Part shown: positions 11,899 through 23,301 of the stretch, in pieces
Position numbering within the stretch: position 1 is the stretch's first letter
Layout of the letters: each line of letters starts with the position of its first letter
Source of the DNA: Adiantum capillus-veneris
Lineage: Eukaryota; Streptophyta; Polypodiopsida; Polypodiales; Pteridaceae
Assembly: GCA_014529385.2 (NCBI GenBank)
Contig: CM043964.1
Coordinates: 2,777,497 to 2,837,496 of the forward strand
DNA length: 60,000 nt
Reading direction: 5' to 3'
Position numbers and translations under genes: made by a program
The notes under the pieces: generated by a model
The model's input: only the letters and a program-made list of their open reading frames with translations
What the model was told of the DNA's origin: nothing
Databases searched by the model: none

Positions 11899-11960
<62 letters not shown>
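11899..11960. repeat. (GA)n microsatellite
   Basis: An uninterrupted AG/GA dinucleotide run of about 62 bp inside the insertion, preceded by an ACACACACAAAC stretch. Arg-Glu open frames over it are artefacts. Confidence 0.95.
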
Positions 11961-11962
<2 letters not shown>

Positions 11963-13099
11963 CTCGGGCTGCTTTGAGACGTATCGGCAATGATCAAGCA
12001 AACACAATTATATATGTAACAAAGAGAGAGAAGGGGGAGGGGGTGTTTGTTGCACTAATACCTTCTTACAAATTTGTCATGACCAATCAAAGTGATATTA
12101 GTATTTGTTTAACATAGCTTGAGTAACCACAACACATCACAAGAAAAGCCACCCCACTCACTGTCTTAAGGCCAGGGGAGTCCTCTCCACCCTGTCGCCC
12201 TCTTACATTATGTGGGATTTATGGCTAAATTGATGACAACACTAGAGACAAGCTATCAAGAACTTAACAAAAAAAAACACCAAGACACTTACACATCATT
12301 GTTGTCCATTACTTCACGTGGAAAGAGAGACAAAGTATCCAAGCTTAGTCCAAATCCACCCTCCTTGATTCAGCAAATGTTGAGCTTACACTAGTAGGAG
12401 AAATGATAGATTTTCTACTCTCAATTGAGTGATCACTCTCTCTCTTACAATGGCATAGAGTTCCCTTGCTAATCTCCTATTACAACACATGCACATGCAT
12501 AAGACAATGAGCTTCCACTCAAGAGCTCCTTCTAGAGAGGTTGAGCTTGGATTCTCAAGCTATAGCATAGTGCTCTTGCTTATGGCTCCCCCTTTTGTGC
12601 TAGCTACACCCTCCTTTTATAGCAATTTTGAAGGCTAGGGTTACTCCTCTAACCATGGTTGGGTTAGATTTTCAGCAATTTATCTAATTTCTTTTGCTTG
12701 GAATTATCAAGAAGTTGGTGGGGAAAGAGAGAGGAGAGAAATGGAGGTGATATGACTTTTCATAGTGGGTTAGTGTTAGTAGAGTTAGTATTAATTTACA
12801 AATGGAATTGGATATTTACAATGGGAGTATCCATGTAGGATACAAATAAGGAATAAAACCTCTTAAGAGGTAAGAAAAAGTGGATTTCTTACAAGGTTGA
12901 TGCTCCAAGTGTCTTGAGTAGGGCCAATTTTGACGCTTGTTGACGGTCCACTAGCTTTGACGGTACATTTTTTCTCCACTCTTGACTTTCCTTGAGAGAT
13001 AAGGTAATTGAAGCTGAGTAATCAACCACCATGATGCTGTCTTTTAAGAGAAGAGGCTGAATTTTGTGGTTTTTTTGAAAGATATGGGTAATTTGGAGG
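11961..13099. other. Insertion interior, nothing recognised
   Basis: Mixed-composition DNA with short CT and GA tracts (12430-12450, 12725-12750). No frame of note and no match to another block in this window. Confidence 0.4.
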
Positions 13100-14327
13100 A
13101 GGAAAAATGAGACTAGGTGGTCAATTTTGGAATGGAATTGTGTGTGGGAGATATGAGTTCACCATGGTTTCTCTTATTCTTCAAGGTTGAGGAGAAGGTG
13201 AGTAGGGTGCAGAGAGGAGGGGTGAGAGAGGTGGGGATGATGAGTGGAGAAGTGTGTGTGAAAGAGGAAAATGATAAAGTGGAAGAGAGAGTGTGGCTGC
13301 ATAACATGGGAAAATTGGGGTCCACTAATAAAATCATAGCTCACAGCTCGTAGCTCAAAAAAATATGAAAAAATTTGAGGCAAAAGTTCAGCCCACGAGC
13401 TACAACTTTTGTTTGTATCACTTTTTCAAATTAGGAGAGCAAGTGAACTTTAAAAATTCAGCAAAACCGATCGTTTTTTTCCACTGCACAAGGTCCTTGT
13501 GGGGTCCTTCTTTGGATGATTCTTTTGAATACCTCCAAGAGTGAGCCCTCCATACTGCATGTATGCATGCCACCTACCCTTGACCTTATTTGGTAGGTCT
13601 ATAATTGAAGATATTGTTGAGATCATGATATAAGTGAATAGTACAACTAAGAAAATCAAATATCGAGGGGTCTAAAAAATATGTACATGTCAAATATAAA
13701 TAATATAAGTGGAAAAAATATAAAGGGGTCAAAAGAGATCTCTCTCATTATGAGGCTCCATAAAAAGATAAATATTTTTAGTGTTCTAATTTAAAAAAAA
13801 ATAAAAATAAACAAACAAAATAGATGTAGGAAGGGAAAAATCACAATAGTGAAAAAATATACACATAAATAAAACTAGTTTTTTTGGATTTTTGTTGGGG
13901 TGGAGTTACACCAAATATAAGAGAAGCTTACATGAAAATATTTCTATATGGAATAAAGAGTATGAAAAATAGTAAGAAAAATTGTGGTAATGGTGAGGCA
14001 ATGTACAGAGCATAAATAACACACACCTAGGTAGAAATATTTAAATAAATACCAAAATAATTATGAAAAAATCTTTTATTTAGGCCCTATATACAAAGAA
14101 ATATTTACATACGCATGGGCCATAATATACTTATATTTTTTATATTTTTTATTTTTTTGGCTCAACTAGCCCAATGACTAGCTAATTGAGGATTTTTTTA
14201 TTTCAGTAAGGAGATATGGGAAAAGTCCCCTAACTCACACGCACCTATATACAGTGAAAGGGTGAGGGTAACCACAATGTTTGAGTGATTTGATAGGGGG
14301 GGATAACTCACTATGGCAATCACAGAG
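13100..14327 (-). repeat. Repeat family B, copy 2 (reverse of copy 1)
   Basis: On the minus strand from 14,327 it reads CCATAGTGAG, later GTGTGAGTTAGGGGACTTTT, TATTATGGCCCAT and CTCACCATTACC, in the same order as copy 1. Beyond the shared edge, 19 more bases run to the insertion end at 14,346. Its inner boundary near 13,100 is uncertain. Confidence 0.65.
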
Positions 14328-14346
14328 AGCCGAAAAACGGCTATCA

Positions 14347-15123
14347 CTATGTAAGTTTGGACTTGAGGATTGCAAACCTATTGCCACTCCCATGGAAACA
14401 GGTTCGAAGTTGAGTCTACATGATGCTGGCGATCCTGCTGATGTCACTCTTTACCAAACTGTTGTTGGCTGCCTCATTTATGTATGCAACACGAGGCCAG
14501 ATATTCAGTTTGCAGTCTCGCAGGTCAGCAGATTTATGCATAGCCCGGGGTCTAAGCATTGGCAGGCTGTCAAGAGGATTTTCCGCTACCTTAGTGGCAC
14601 TTTACATCTTGGCTTGTTTTATCCCAAGGGGGGATCATTGCCGCCAGACTTACATGCTTTTTCGGACTCAGATTGGGCTGGTTGTTTTGACACGCAAGTG
14701 TCCACAAGTGGTTTTTGTTTCATGCTTGGCAGTTCATGTATATCATGGTTGAGCAAGAAGCAACCTACTGTGGCCACTTCGAGTTGTGAGGCTGAGTACA
14801 GGGCAGTCTTCATAGCTACGGTTGAGTGTGTATGGCTCAGACGCCTTATGGTTAACTTGGGTGTTGGACAGGACACTGCCAACACTATCTACACTCACAG
14901 TCAGAGCGCATTGGGAGTTGCGAGGAACCCAGTTTTTCATGCTCGCACAAAGCACATTGAGGTGCATTACCACTATGTCAGGGAGAGGCTCTCAGCAGGA
15001 GAGATCAGCTTGGCTTATGTGCCAACACAGGACAACCTTGCAGATCTTTTCACAAAGGCATTGTCTCGTGAGAAGCTTGAAGCTTTCCGCAAAGCTTTGG
15101 GCTTACTCCCCTTTGTGGACTGA
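14347..15123 (+). pseudogene. copia A2 end of RT and RNase H (first copy)
   Basis: This resumes the pol frame interrupted at 11,725. It encodes KFGLEDCKPIATPME, the RT-RNase H connection (YQTVVGCLIYVCNTRPDIQFAVSQ) and a full copia RNase H: SDSDWAGCFD, SGFCFMLGSSCISWLSKKQ, SSCEAEYRAV, then HIEVHYHYVRE and AYVPTQDNLADLFTKAL, ending PFVD at 15,123. The acidic residues of SDSDWAG and CEAEYRA are present; the downstream residue is histidine (THSQSAL) where copy 2 has aspartate (TDSQSAL), so a catalytic Asp appears lost here. Confidence 0.85.
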
Positions 15124-15188
15124 TCCTATCCTCAGGGCATGGCACTTCCCTTTACTCATGCGCCAGCTCTCATTCACCGCATCACTCC

Positions 15189-15198
15189 AGGGGGGATT
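15189..15198 (+). promoter_or_regulatory. Polypurine tract, first
   Basis: AGGGGGGATT lies directly before the middle LTR. Such a tract resists RNase H and primes plus-strand DNA. The identical tract precedes the 3' LTR. Confidence 0.8.
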
Positions 15199-15374
15199 TG
15201 TTACCATATACATGTGGTAGTGATGTGTGTGAACACACTAGGACCGCCGGGGCATTTTTTCCCTCTTTAGGAGGTTTTCCCCCCCGTGCATTGTATATAC
15301 GCCCATCACTCTAGGGCTATCTATCTTTCCATTGCACACTAAGTAACACACTCTCTATTGTGTGCCTTGAGCTT
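15199..15374 (+). repeat. Truncated middle LTR of A2
   Basis: It starts TGTTACCATATACATG like the outer LTRs but stops after CCTTGAGCTT, 176 bp in, and runs straight into pol sequence (TGGCTGTGTCTAGC). The last ~51 bp of LTR, the primer site, gag and the first half of pol are missing after it. Confidence 0.9.
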
Positions 15375-16941
15375 TGGCTGTGTCTAGCTTACATGATGTT
15401 GAGGAGCCTCTGACTTTTGATGAAGCACAAAATTCAGAAAATTGGATGGCTGCCATGCAATCAGAATATGATGCACTTATAGAAAATGACACATGGACTT
15501 TATGTGATTTGCCTCCTGTCAAAAATTCCATTGGTACGAAGTGGGTTTACCAGTTGAAACGCAAGCCGGATGGTGAGATCGATCGCCATAAAGCTCGACT
15601 TGTTGATAAGGGTTATGCACAGCAAAAAGGCATAGATTATGAAGAGACTTTTGCTCCCACTTGTCGTATGACTACTGTGCGTTTTCTATGTGCATTGGCA
15701 GCTCATTTTGGTTGGGATGTACATCAATCATACATTGTTACTGCTTGCTTGAATGGTGACATATTTGAGGAAGTTTATGTAACGCAGCCTCGCGGTTTTG
15801 TCATAAAAGGACAAGAGGACAAAGTGTGCAAATGTAACAAGGCTTTGTATGGGTTGAAGCAATCTCCTCGTGCTTGGTATGAGAAAGCTGACACTCATTT
15901 GGTCAAACAAGGATTTCGTAACAGTCCAACAGAAAGCACATTGTATGTAAAGCGTGAGGGTGATGTACTTCTCATTGTGGTTCTTTATGTTGATGATTTG
16001 CTGATCACTGGACAAATGAGAGACATATTGCTGAATTTAAGGCTGATTTGAATGCTACTTTCAAGATGAAAGATTTGGGGATGTTGCATCATTACTTGGG
16101 TATACAGTTTAAGCAGTGTGATGGTGGTATTGCCATGTGTCAGAAAAGTTACATAGAGACATTGTTATGTAAGTTTGGACTTGAGGATTGCAAACCTATT
16201 GCCACTCCCATGGAAACAGGTTTGAAGTTGTGTCTACATGATGTTGGTGATCCTGCTGATGTCACTCTTTACCAAACTGTTGTTGGGTGCCTCATTTATG
16301 TATGCAACACGAGGCCGGATATTCAGTTTGCAGTCTCACAAGTCAGCAGATTTATGCATAGCCCAGGGTCTAAGCATTGGCAGGCTGTCAAGAGAATTTT
16401 CCGCTACCTTAGTGGCACTTTACATCTTGGCTTGTTTTATCCCATGGAGGGATCATTTCCGCCAGACTTACATGCTTTTTCGGACTCAGATTGGGCTGGT
16501 TGTTTTGACACGCGAGTGTCCACAAGTGGTTTTTGTTTCATGCTTGGCAGTTCATGTATATCATGGTTGAGCAAGAAGCAACCTACTGTGGCCACTTCGA
16601 GTTGTGAGGCTGAGTACAGGGCAGTCTTCACAGCTACGGTTGAGTGTGTATGGCTTAGACGCCTTATGGCTGATTTGGGTGTTGGACAGGACACTGCCAA
16701 CACTATCTACACTGACAGTCAGAGCGCATTGGCAGTTGCGAGGAACCCAGTTTTTCATGCTCGCACAAAGCACATTCAGGTGCATTACCACTATGTCAGG
16801 GAGAGCCTCTCAGTAGGAGAGATCAGCTTGGCTTATGTGCCAACACAAGACAACCTTGTAGATCTTTTCACAAAGGCATTGTCTCGTGAGAAGATTGAAG
16901 CTTTCCGCAAAGCTTTGGGCTTACTCCCCTTTGTGGACTGA
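15375..16941 (+). pseudogene. copia A2 second partial pol (RT and RNase H)
   Basis: It starts in the linker before RT (counterpart about 10,932) and runs to the end of RNase H (PFVD). Near 15,730 the motif reads SYIVTACLNGD where copy 1 has SDIVTTFLNGD, so the first catalytic aspartate of RT is tyrosine. YVDD is intact (LYVDDLLITG). At about 16,012 one C is missing (GGACAAATG against GGACCAAATG), shifting the frame into the 16048-16941 part. RNase H keeps SDSDWAG, CEAEYRA and TDSQSAL. It lies uninterrupted through the point where copy 1 is split, which proves that insertion. Confidence 0.88.
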
Positions 16942-17006
16942 TCCTGTCCTCAGGGCATGGCACTTCCCTTTACTCGTGTGCCAGCTCTCGTTCACCGCAT
17001 CACTCC

Positions 17007-17016
17007 AGGGGGGATT
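17007..17016 (+). promoter_or_regulatory. Polypurine tract, second
   Basis: AGGGGGGATT immediately before the 3' LTR, identical to 15189-15198. Confidence 0.8.
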
Positions 17017-17243
17017 TGTTACCATATACATGTGGTAGTGATGTGTGTGAACACACTAGGACCGCCGGGGCATTTTTTCCCTCTCTAGGAGGTTTTTTCC
17101 CCCGTGCATTGTATATACGCCCATCACTCTAGGGGTATCTATCTTTCCATTGCACACTAAGTAACACACTCTCTATTGTGTGCCTTGAGCTTCCTTCATC
17201 TTCTCCAAGCTGTGTGTGTTTCTCTGCAACCCTAATTCCAACA
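17017..17243 (+). repeat. 3' LTR of copia A2
   Basis: 227 bp, TGTTACC to CCAACA, followed by the target duplication AGAAA. It differs from the 5' LTR at about five positions, and one of them (TATACG against TATATG) agrees with the middle LTR. Confidence 0.92.
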
Positions 17244-18719
17244 AGAAACATCAATTTAACGAACAACATTCACATAAAACACTAGATATCCATGTAGCAT
17301 CCAACAAGCTAAAATATATCAAGTAGGTCAAATAACATTATATCATAGATCGATTCAAAGCACCATCGGTCATTGTATAATCTAATTGCATGTTCCCTTC
17401 ACCCTCTACATGTGAAGTGTGAAAGCTTTCTCTTCACAATATCTTATCAAGTGGACAAATGGGTAAAGGTAGGATATAGTATAGGTACCGAATGCGTTGC
17501 CAAAATTTATAAATGACTATTATACTATTCATTGAACCAAGATACTAAATAGATGTAGTTTTGAAAACGAGATGTACATTATCTCTTGAAACCAACAAGC
17601 ATTGAGTTCAAACTAGAAGCCAATCAATTTTTTAAAAGATAAACATAAAATAATGTTATGCAACTATATACCCACCTTTAAGTGTCATACATCGATTGAA
17701 TGAATAGTCTTGAGCACCATGATTATTATCACCTTTGGTTATTACTTCTGGTGAAGTCCTCTATTTGGAAATGACATGTTCTAGCCTCATATGTCATCCT
17801 CAAAGTTGAAGGATAGAATAAACTCAGGGGATAACACAACATCTTTCACAAACTTGGGAAGATCAAGTTGGAGGCTCGTGATTGGAGCTGGCTCTCACCT
17901 ATGTATCTCTAGAGTAGTATCTCTCTTTGAAGACAACTAGAAATTACAAAATATATCTACCTTCTTTTCATGTCGCATCCTATCAATATTGCAGGTACAA
18001 ATATGTTTTATGATTTTTTGCTCCCCATGCCGTGAAAGTATGCCCTTCCATGGGGAAGTGTAGATACTACTTTTGAGTGCATCTCTTTTGAAAGTGTAGT
18101 GGTCGTTAAAATTATAACACTTCTTCTTGCAATGAGCTGATTGGTAATCAGTTTGTGTATTTAATGTGTGAAAGGAATCAAGTTTGACTTTTAAAGACAT
18201 AATGCAAAACACAAAATTTATTAAAAAATGAGTGATGCTAACATTTCTAAATGGAAAAGTATAGTGTAGGATTCATAAACTTAGGGTGTTTACATACCTT
18301 GGTGCCAGCCAATCCCATCATTTTTCTTAGGTAAAGTGCATTACATGCTTGCTAGACTTCAAGTATAACAAAATAGGGCCCCCTTGCATTGACTTGCTTG
18401 TAACCTATTGGATAGTTTGTTTGGTTGATAGGAGGCGGGTCCCATATTCAAGTGTTTTGACTCTCAAAGCTATGTAATCCCTTTTTTGAGGACCAAATCA
18501 GAGGATGCCATGAGTAGCCAAATCGAACGAATGCTTGGTGCATTGGTGATCTTGGAACCTTGTATGGAAGTGTGTAAAGTACCTAATACATCTTGCGAAA
18601 AGAGCTTAAAGATTCCTCATTATATAACATTGAGAGGAAGTTCAAATTAAGTTGACTATACATACAGGTAGAAATCTGTACCGGCATGGATGTTAAGTAG
18701 TGCAATTGGGGATAAAACG

Positions 18720-18723
<4 letters not shown>
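17244..18723. other. AT-rich flank, no gene seen
   Basis: No frame above about 90 residues, no terminus, tRNA or tandem repeat. The only long frame (17937-18212 minus) is lysine/histidine-rich and unassigned. Confidence 0.4.

Positions 18724-18769
<46 letters not shown>
18724..18769. repeat. (CT)n microsatellite
   Basis: A clean CT dinucleotide run of about 46 bp. Confidence 0.95.
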
Positions 18770-18771
<2 letters not shown>

Positions 18772-18904
18772 GTAGTGCTCGAATACCAAACGACTGAATG
18801 AAAGTGCAGCATGTTCAAGACTCCAAGAGAATTTTGTTTTCACTTTTTTTTTTATATAATCAAATTCATAAAAATATGTTGACTGAGCTACCTTATGACA
18901 TCTA

Positions 18905-20310
18905 ACTATAGGCATCCATGCCGGTGCGGATGGCTACATGCAATTGTTGAGGGGGACTAAAGCAGTAAACTTGTGCTACCTCATGACAGCTGCCTCCTGT
19001 ATGCTGCCTACCTTCAACAAACGTGGATGTCCAGTACGAGGAGTCAACATGCTTATACATTAATACCCCCAGCTCGACGAATCTAATTATACCCTCGCCT
19101 GTCGGCCTACCTTGCTACATATATAATTTGACACGCCTGGTAGCATGTTGTTTGTGGTCCTCCGAGCTCCCCTGGATATCTATAAGCTCATTGCAAGCTG
19201 GATCTACACCAACTTCAGGATGATGCACTTCTCCCGGCCAATCATCAACATCATATTCATGATGGCACCTCACTCAATATGGATGACATTGTACCCCAGC
19301 AATATGCCGCTATGGCTGGAGCTCATTTGACACATCCTTGCTTTGCAAACGTCCAAGATGAGGGTGCATGTTGCACCCTCAAGAATGAGGGCAGGCTCCC
19401 TGTCCCACTTGATCAACAGATGGATCCCCTTTGTGGTGCATGCACTGAGGCAATTATATTGCCGAAGCTTCTAGCCTTGCAGAAAAGAGAAATGCAAGGA
19501 TCCCACCCGCATTGCCTTTCACTACCTCAAAAACCAGACTATAACTCCAAGTCGTTGAAGCGTTTATGGTTACTTCAGCTATGATCAAAGGTTCATGTTG
19601 AAGAGCCACGTCATGAGGCACTATATATGACAAGCATAAGCATATAATCAACAGCCCTGGGCCCCGCAAGCCACAACGTCATGCACCTTCATCAATGACA
19701 TCCAATGCTGGAATCTTGCATTCTATGGTACCATGTAAGAGCAGGCAACAACTCGTACAATCTCCAAGTTCTCGGACGGGATAGATCCTTGCACGAGCAG
19801 CAGCTCATGATGCAAACTCTAGCTGCTCCTTGGACAACGGTCAAATAGAGCAAATCATCAAAGCCTACCTCACTTGCAGATCAGCAAAGCATTTTGGAAC
19901 ACCATATTTCTAAGCTAGAACTACCTCAAGAGACCTGCCTGTAGGCATCTGCACCGGTGCGGATGGCTACATGCAGTTGAGGGGGAGGCAGACTAACGCA
20001 AAAAGCCGCAATTCCTTGCCACTTACATCTAAGCTGCTTGCTCAGTTGTGTAACTCTTGCCCAATACATACCAAGTTGTCAAAGCTCATGACAACTCATG
20101 CCGTGTAGAAAAAGATGTTGTCAAGCTACCTAATGACATCTGTAGCTGGCATCCATCTTGGTGCGGATGGCTACATGCAGACTAATTATGAAGAAACCCA
20201 CAATTCTATGCCGAGCCACCTCATGGCACCTGCCTGTAGGCATTTACGCCGGCGTGGGTGGCTACATGCAATTGAGAGGGAGGGAGACTTATGTCAAAAC
20301 CCGCAATTCT
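18905..20310 (+). repeat. Four copies of a 'GGTGCGGATGGCTACATGCA' motif
   Basis: The motif, preceded by GGCATC or TAGGCAT and followed by ATTGAGGGGGA-type sequence and then CCGCAATTC, occurs near 18,911, 19,943, 20,148 and 20,237 on the plus strand. An outlying piece (ACCGGCATGGATG) lies near 18,676. Each is preceded by a phrase like CTACCTCATGACA-CTGCC. Spacing is irregular (about 1030, 205 and 90 bp), so this is not a simple tandem satellite. It could be repeated subterminal motifs of a DNA transposon. Confidence 0.6.
19023..19669. other. Unassigned open frames in less AT-rich DNA
   Basis: This stretch holds the plus frames 19023-19223, 19145-19330 and 19279-19584. The last gives a 101-residue product with CFANVQDEGACCTLKNEG and DQQMDPLCGACTEAI. 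I recognise no domain, and the frames overlap without agreeing, as expected of a decayed gene. It may be host-derived or a transposon remnant; I cannot tell which. Confidence 0.25.
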
Positions 20311-20399
20311 ATGCCACCAGCATCCAAGCTTGCTGAGTCTTATGACTATTACCAAACTCAACAATACTAGCAAGTTACAAGTTGTCAAAGCTCATGACA

Positions 20400-21017
20400 G
20401 ATGACACGGTGTAAAACAGATGCTTCAATCATTAATGAAGGAGTGCTGCCTTGCATTGAACTGTTCATGACCTACAACCCAAGAATCCACGCTCTCTCAT
20501 GTATAAGCTGTTGAGCGACAGGGATTTTACGGAGCACAACAATTTTTAGTATCAAATTAGAGCATCTTGGCCAATGGTTTATAATGAGTGTCAAACCACT
20601 TCCCTCTTAGTGTAATTAGGGATAGCTTATGCCGTCAAGACGATGTAGCATGGTGGAGCTATTGCTCATCTATGGGCTATTAGGCAATTTTCATGACCAC
20701 AACTTGTTTGACATACATTTCTAGAAATAGGTTTGGAGGAGGCAATGACGGGTCGCAATCAGGGGTGGTTTATATACCGGACGGAGGCCAACATTAAATG
20801 TGCCATCAATGAGAAATTAATGGGAATGTTCATACGATATTAACAATTTTGGCCGTATGGATGCAAGTAGGTGCGTGCAAATAAGAACAACTAAGAAGAA
20901 AAAAACGGAATAAGCTTTCTATTATCCAATTGTGGATTGGTTATTTTAATTCGGTCAAAACGACTTAGGTAGATCTTTAAAATATCTTAGGAATATTGGA
21001 CATCTACTTTGTTCAAA

Positions 21018-21020
<3 letters not shown>
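20400..21020. other. No feature seen
   Basis: Mixed sequence with no frame, terminus or repeat I can support. Confidence 0.4.
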
Positions 21021-21021
<1 letters not shown>

Positions 21022-21110
<89 letters not shown>

Positions 21111-21175
21111 ATCCTTGAGGTTAAGTGGGATTGTCATGATGGTAAAACTTATGTTATTCCTCTCTCTCTCTCTCT

Positions 21176-21240
<65 letters not shown>
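21022..21240. repeat. Duplicated compound microsatellite (CT)n(CA)n
   Basis: The compound tract occurs twice: 21022-21108 (CT then CA) and 21161-21240 (CT with an AGG break, then CA). They are separated by about 50 bp of unique sequence. The same order and junction suggest a local duplication of the whole compound tract. Confidence 0.9.
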
Positions 21241-21241
<1 letters not shown>

Positions 21242-21244
21242 AAT

Positions 21245-22440
21245 GAGTGGGAAAATATTGGTGGCATGGCAAAAGTACTAGACTTGCAACAAAATGAGAG
21301 CATCAAAGGGTTTCAAAGCAATTCTGTTTGCAGGAGGTGATGCTTTACTCTTAGTTTCTACCATTCGTACATGAGAAAATATATTTTTGCCTCAAGATGT
21401 CATAATCTCCTAAGTTGGACTATGTAGAGAAATGTTTTTCTTTTCAATCAGTTTATTTAAGTCTCTCTTCTTTTGCTATATATACAGATAGCATTATATA
21501 TTTTTATTTATGTAATATATGTACCCTTCTTTAAATGACTCAAATAAATTGTATTAGCTTGTTTCTATATCGACAACAAGCTGGTAACTTGCAATTTTGG
21601 ACCCATGGATGAAAATTACTAAATAGCTAGGCCTCTCTTAAAGGAGTTTCTTTTTGCTCCTACTATGGAATGGGATTTTTATTTATATTTTTTAATGTGT
21701 TAGGCCACATAACTTTGAATTCAAATCGGAAGTACATTAATAGGCTTATGAATATGCCTTATATAGATTTGTACTACTTGCTCCTAAAATCTTGCATTGG
21801 ATTGTCATGCCCATGAGTTTCTATATCATGGTGCTCTAACAAATGGAAAAGGTTACAAGCACAAGTAGCTATTAGGATGAATATGCAACTATAGCTTAAA
21901 AAATAGATATGAAATTGGCATACAAATGATATGGACCAGCAAAAAAATTCTCTGGACATATTAATGGAAATGGGGACAAATTATTTTGGTACTTGCTAAT
22001 TGTTTAAGTGAGAGTAGTTGGTGCTTTGGAAACATATGTAGTTATGGTGAGTTAAGTAACCTTAAGAAAACACATGTTGAGTTCCTCAAGGACATGGGTT
22101 TTTTTCTTGTGGCATTGTACTTCGAATGTGGATTAATGTCATAATTTTTTCTAGGTATAAAGATATTAATAGTTTCTTCAAAATAACTGTTTCCATTGCT
22201 AGATCAAAGAGAGTATAAATTTTAGGTTGTTGAATCATCATCTTTATTCACCAAATATAAATCTATAACTCCTCAACATACATATATTCCAAAGATAGTT
22301 GTAAGCTAAAATTATGTTTTCAACTTGGCTACCACCATGTACCAGTTAACTTCAATATTTTGTGCTTTATTTGAAAGTCCTCCATAAATATAGATTTCAA
22401 ATATTCTTGTAGTCAATGGTTGTGCCTTCAGCTAAGCTTC
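21245..22440. other. AT-rich, no gene seen
   Basis: Long AT-rich stretch with no recognisable coding, terminal or tandem structure. Confidence 0.4.
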
Positions 22441-23226
22441 CAATATCTATTGCTTAAGTTAAAGTATTGAGGCAGCTAATTGCACAAAGTTGCTCGGGTT
22501 TGCATAAGCTCAAAAAGTTTTGCTCAGAGTATGGATTTCCTCCTAGGTAAGCAATGGATAAAGGCTGGAACGTGACATACATGTGGTGTGCAAGTGAGAG
22601 AGAGTGAGCTCTCCTGTGGCTTATTGCTATGGTGGCCCTATAGGGCATTGTGTGAGCGGTGTCGGTGGTTATTTGTAAGGGTTTTGGTGGTTGCCAAAGA
22701 CGACGGCAGTGTTGAGTGCTTGACATCGGTTGACGGTAGGGGCAAGATACAATGATGAAATGGCCGATTGTGGGGCTTGTCCCGCGCCCTCTAAGGGGTC
22801 CAATTTTTTAAGGCAATGGGGCCTCCCACTAGCGCTAGTGCTAGTTCTCACAGAGGGGGCCCTTCCCGCAATGCAAAGAGGCAGTGAGAGAGAAAGAGGG
22901 AGGTCGACAAGCTTACAAAGGGTAGTTTCACATGCAAATGTTTCTAAATCGAGTGGAAACTTTTTCGAAGCTCTATGACTTGCTAAAAATGGTAGATGAG
23001 GCTCTATAGAACTAATTTTTGTATTCTTTTTTGGGGATCTTTTCCCAATGGTCGAGAGGATGCACCGTCAAGATTAATGACCAAGGGTATAGAGTTTTGG
23101 TGTTGAATGAATCTTGGAATTCCCAACAGTTTTTCTATGCCCCACCCCCTTCTCTTTTCTGTTGCATCTCTCTGTGGGTGTCTCGGTGCCGACAAATTTG
23201 TGTGCCTGCGGACTGCTTGGTGTGGT

Positions 23227-23301
<75 letters not shown>

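Larger units (their letters stand above)
11726..14346. mobile_element. 2.6-kb insertion in A2 RT, flanked by CTAT
   Basis: The undisturbed RT sequence in the second pol copy and in A1 is continuous through this point, so 11726-14346 is foreign. It starts TGAGGCGG, ends GGCTATCA, and is bracketed by CTAT at 11722-11725 and 14347-14350. TG...CA ends suggest an LTR-type or related element, but the duplication is 4 bp rather than the usual 5 and no terminal LTR pair is visible. It carries a GA microsatellite, about 1.1 kb of unassigned DNA, and repeat family B in reverse orientation. No transposition gene is recognised. Confidence 0.75.
7736..17243 (+). mobile_element. Ty1/copia family A element A2, tandem chimeric insertion
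   Basis: The outer boundaries are clear: 227-bp LTRs starting TGTTACC and ending CCAACA at 7736-7962 and 17017-17243, flanked by the 5-bp duplication AGAAA (7731-7735 and 17244-17248). Inside are a primer site, gag, protease, integrase, RT and RNase H in copia order, a polypurine tract, a truncated middle LTR (15199-15374), a second partial pol (15375-16941), a second polypurine tract and the 3' LTR. The two outer LTRs differ at about 5 of 227 positions by eye. A 2.6-kb insertion splits the first RT, and several stops and frameshifts make it non-functional. Confidence 0.9.

Noticed and set aside
19279-19584. 101-codon frame as a host gene
   Set aside because: Some cysteine-rich content but no known domain, no supporting exon signals and overlapping competing frames; left as unassigned.
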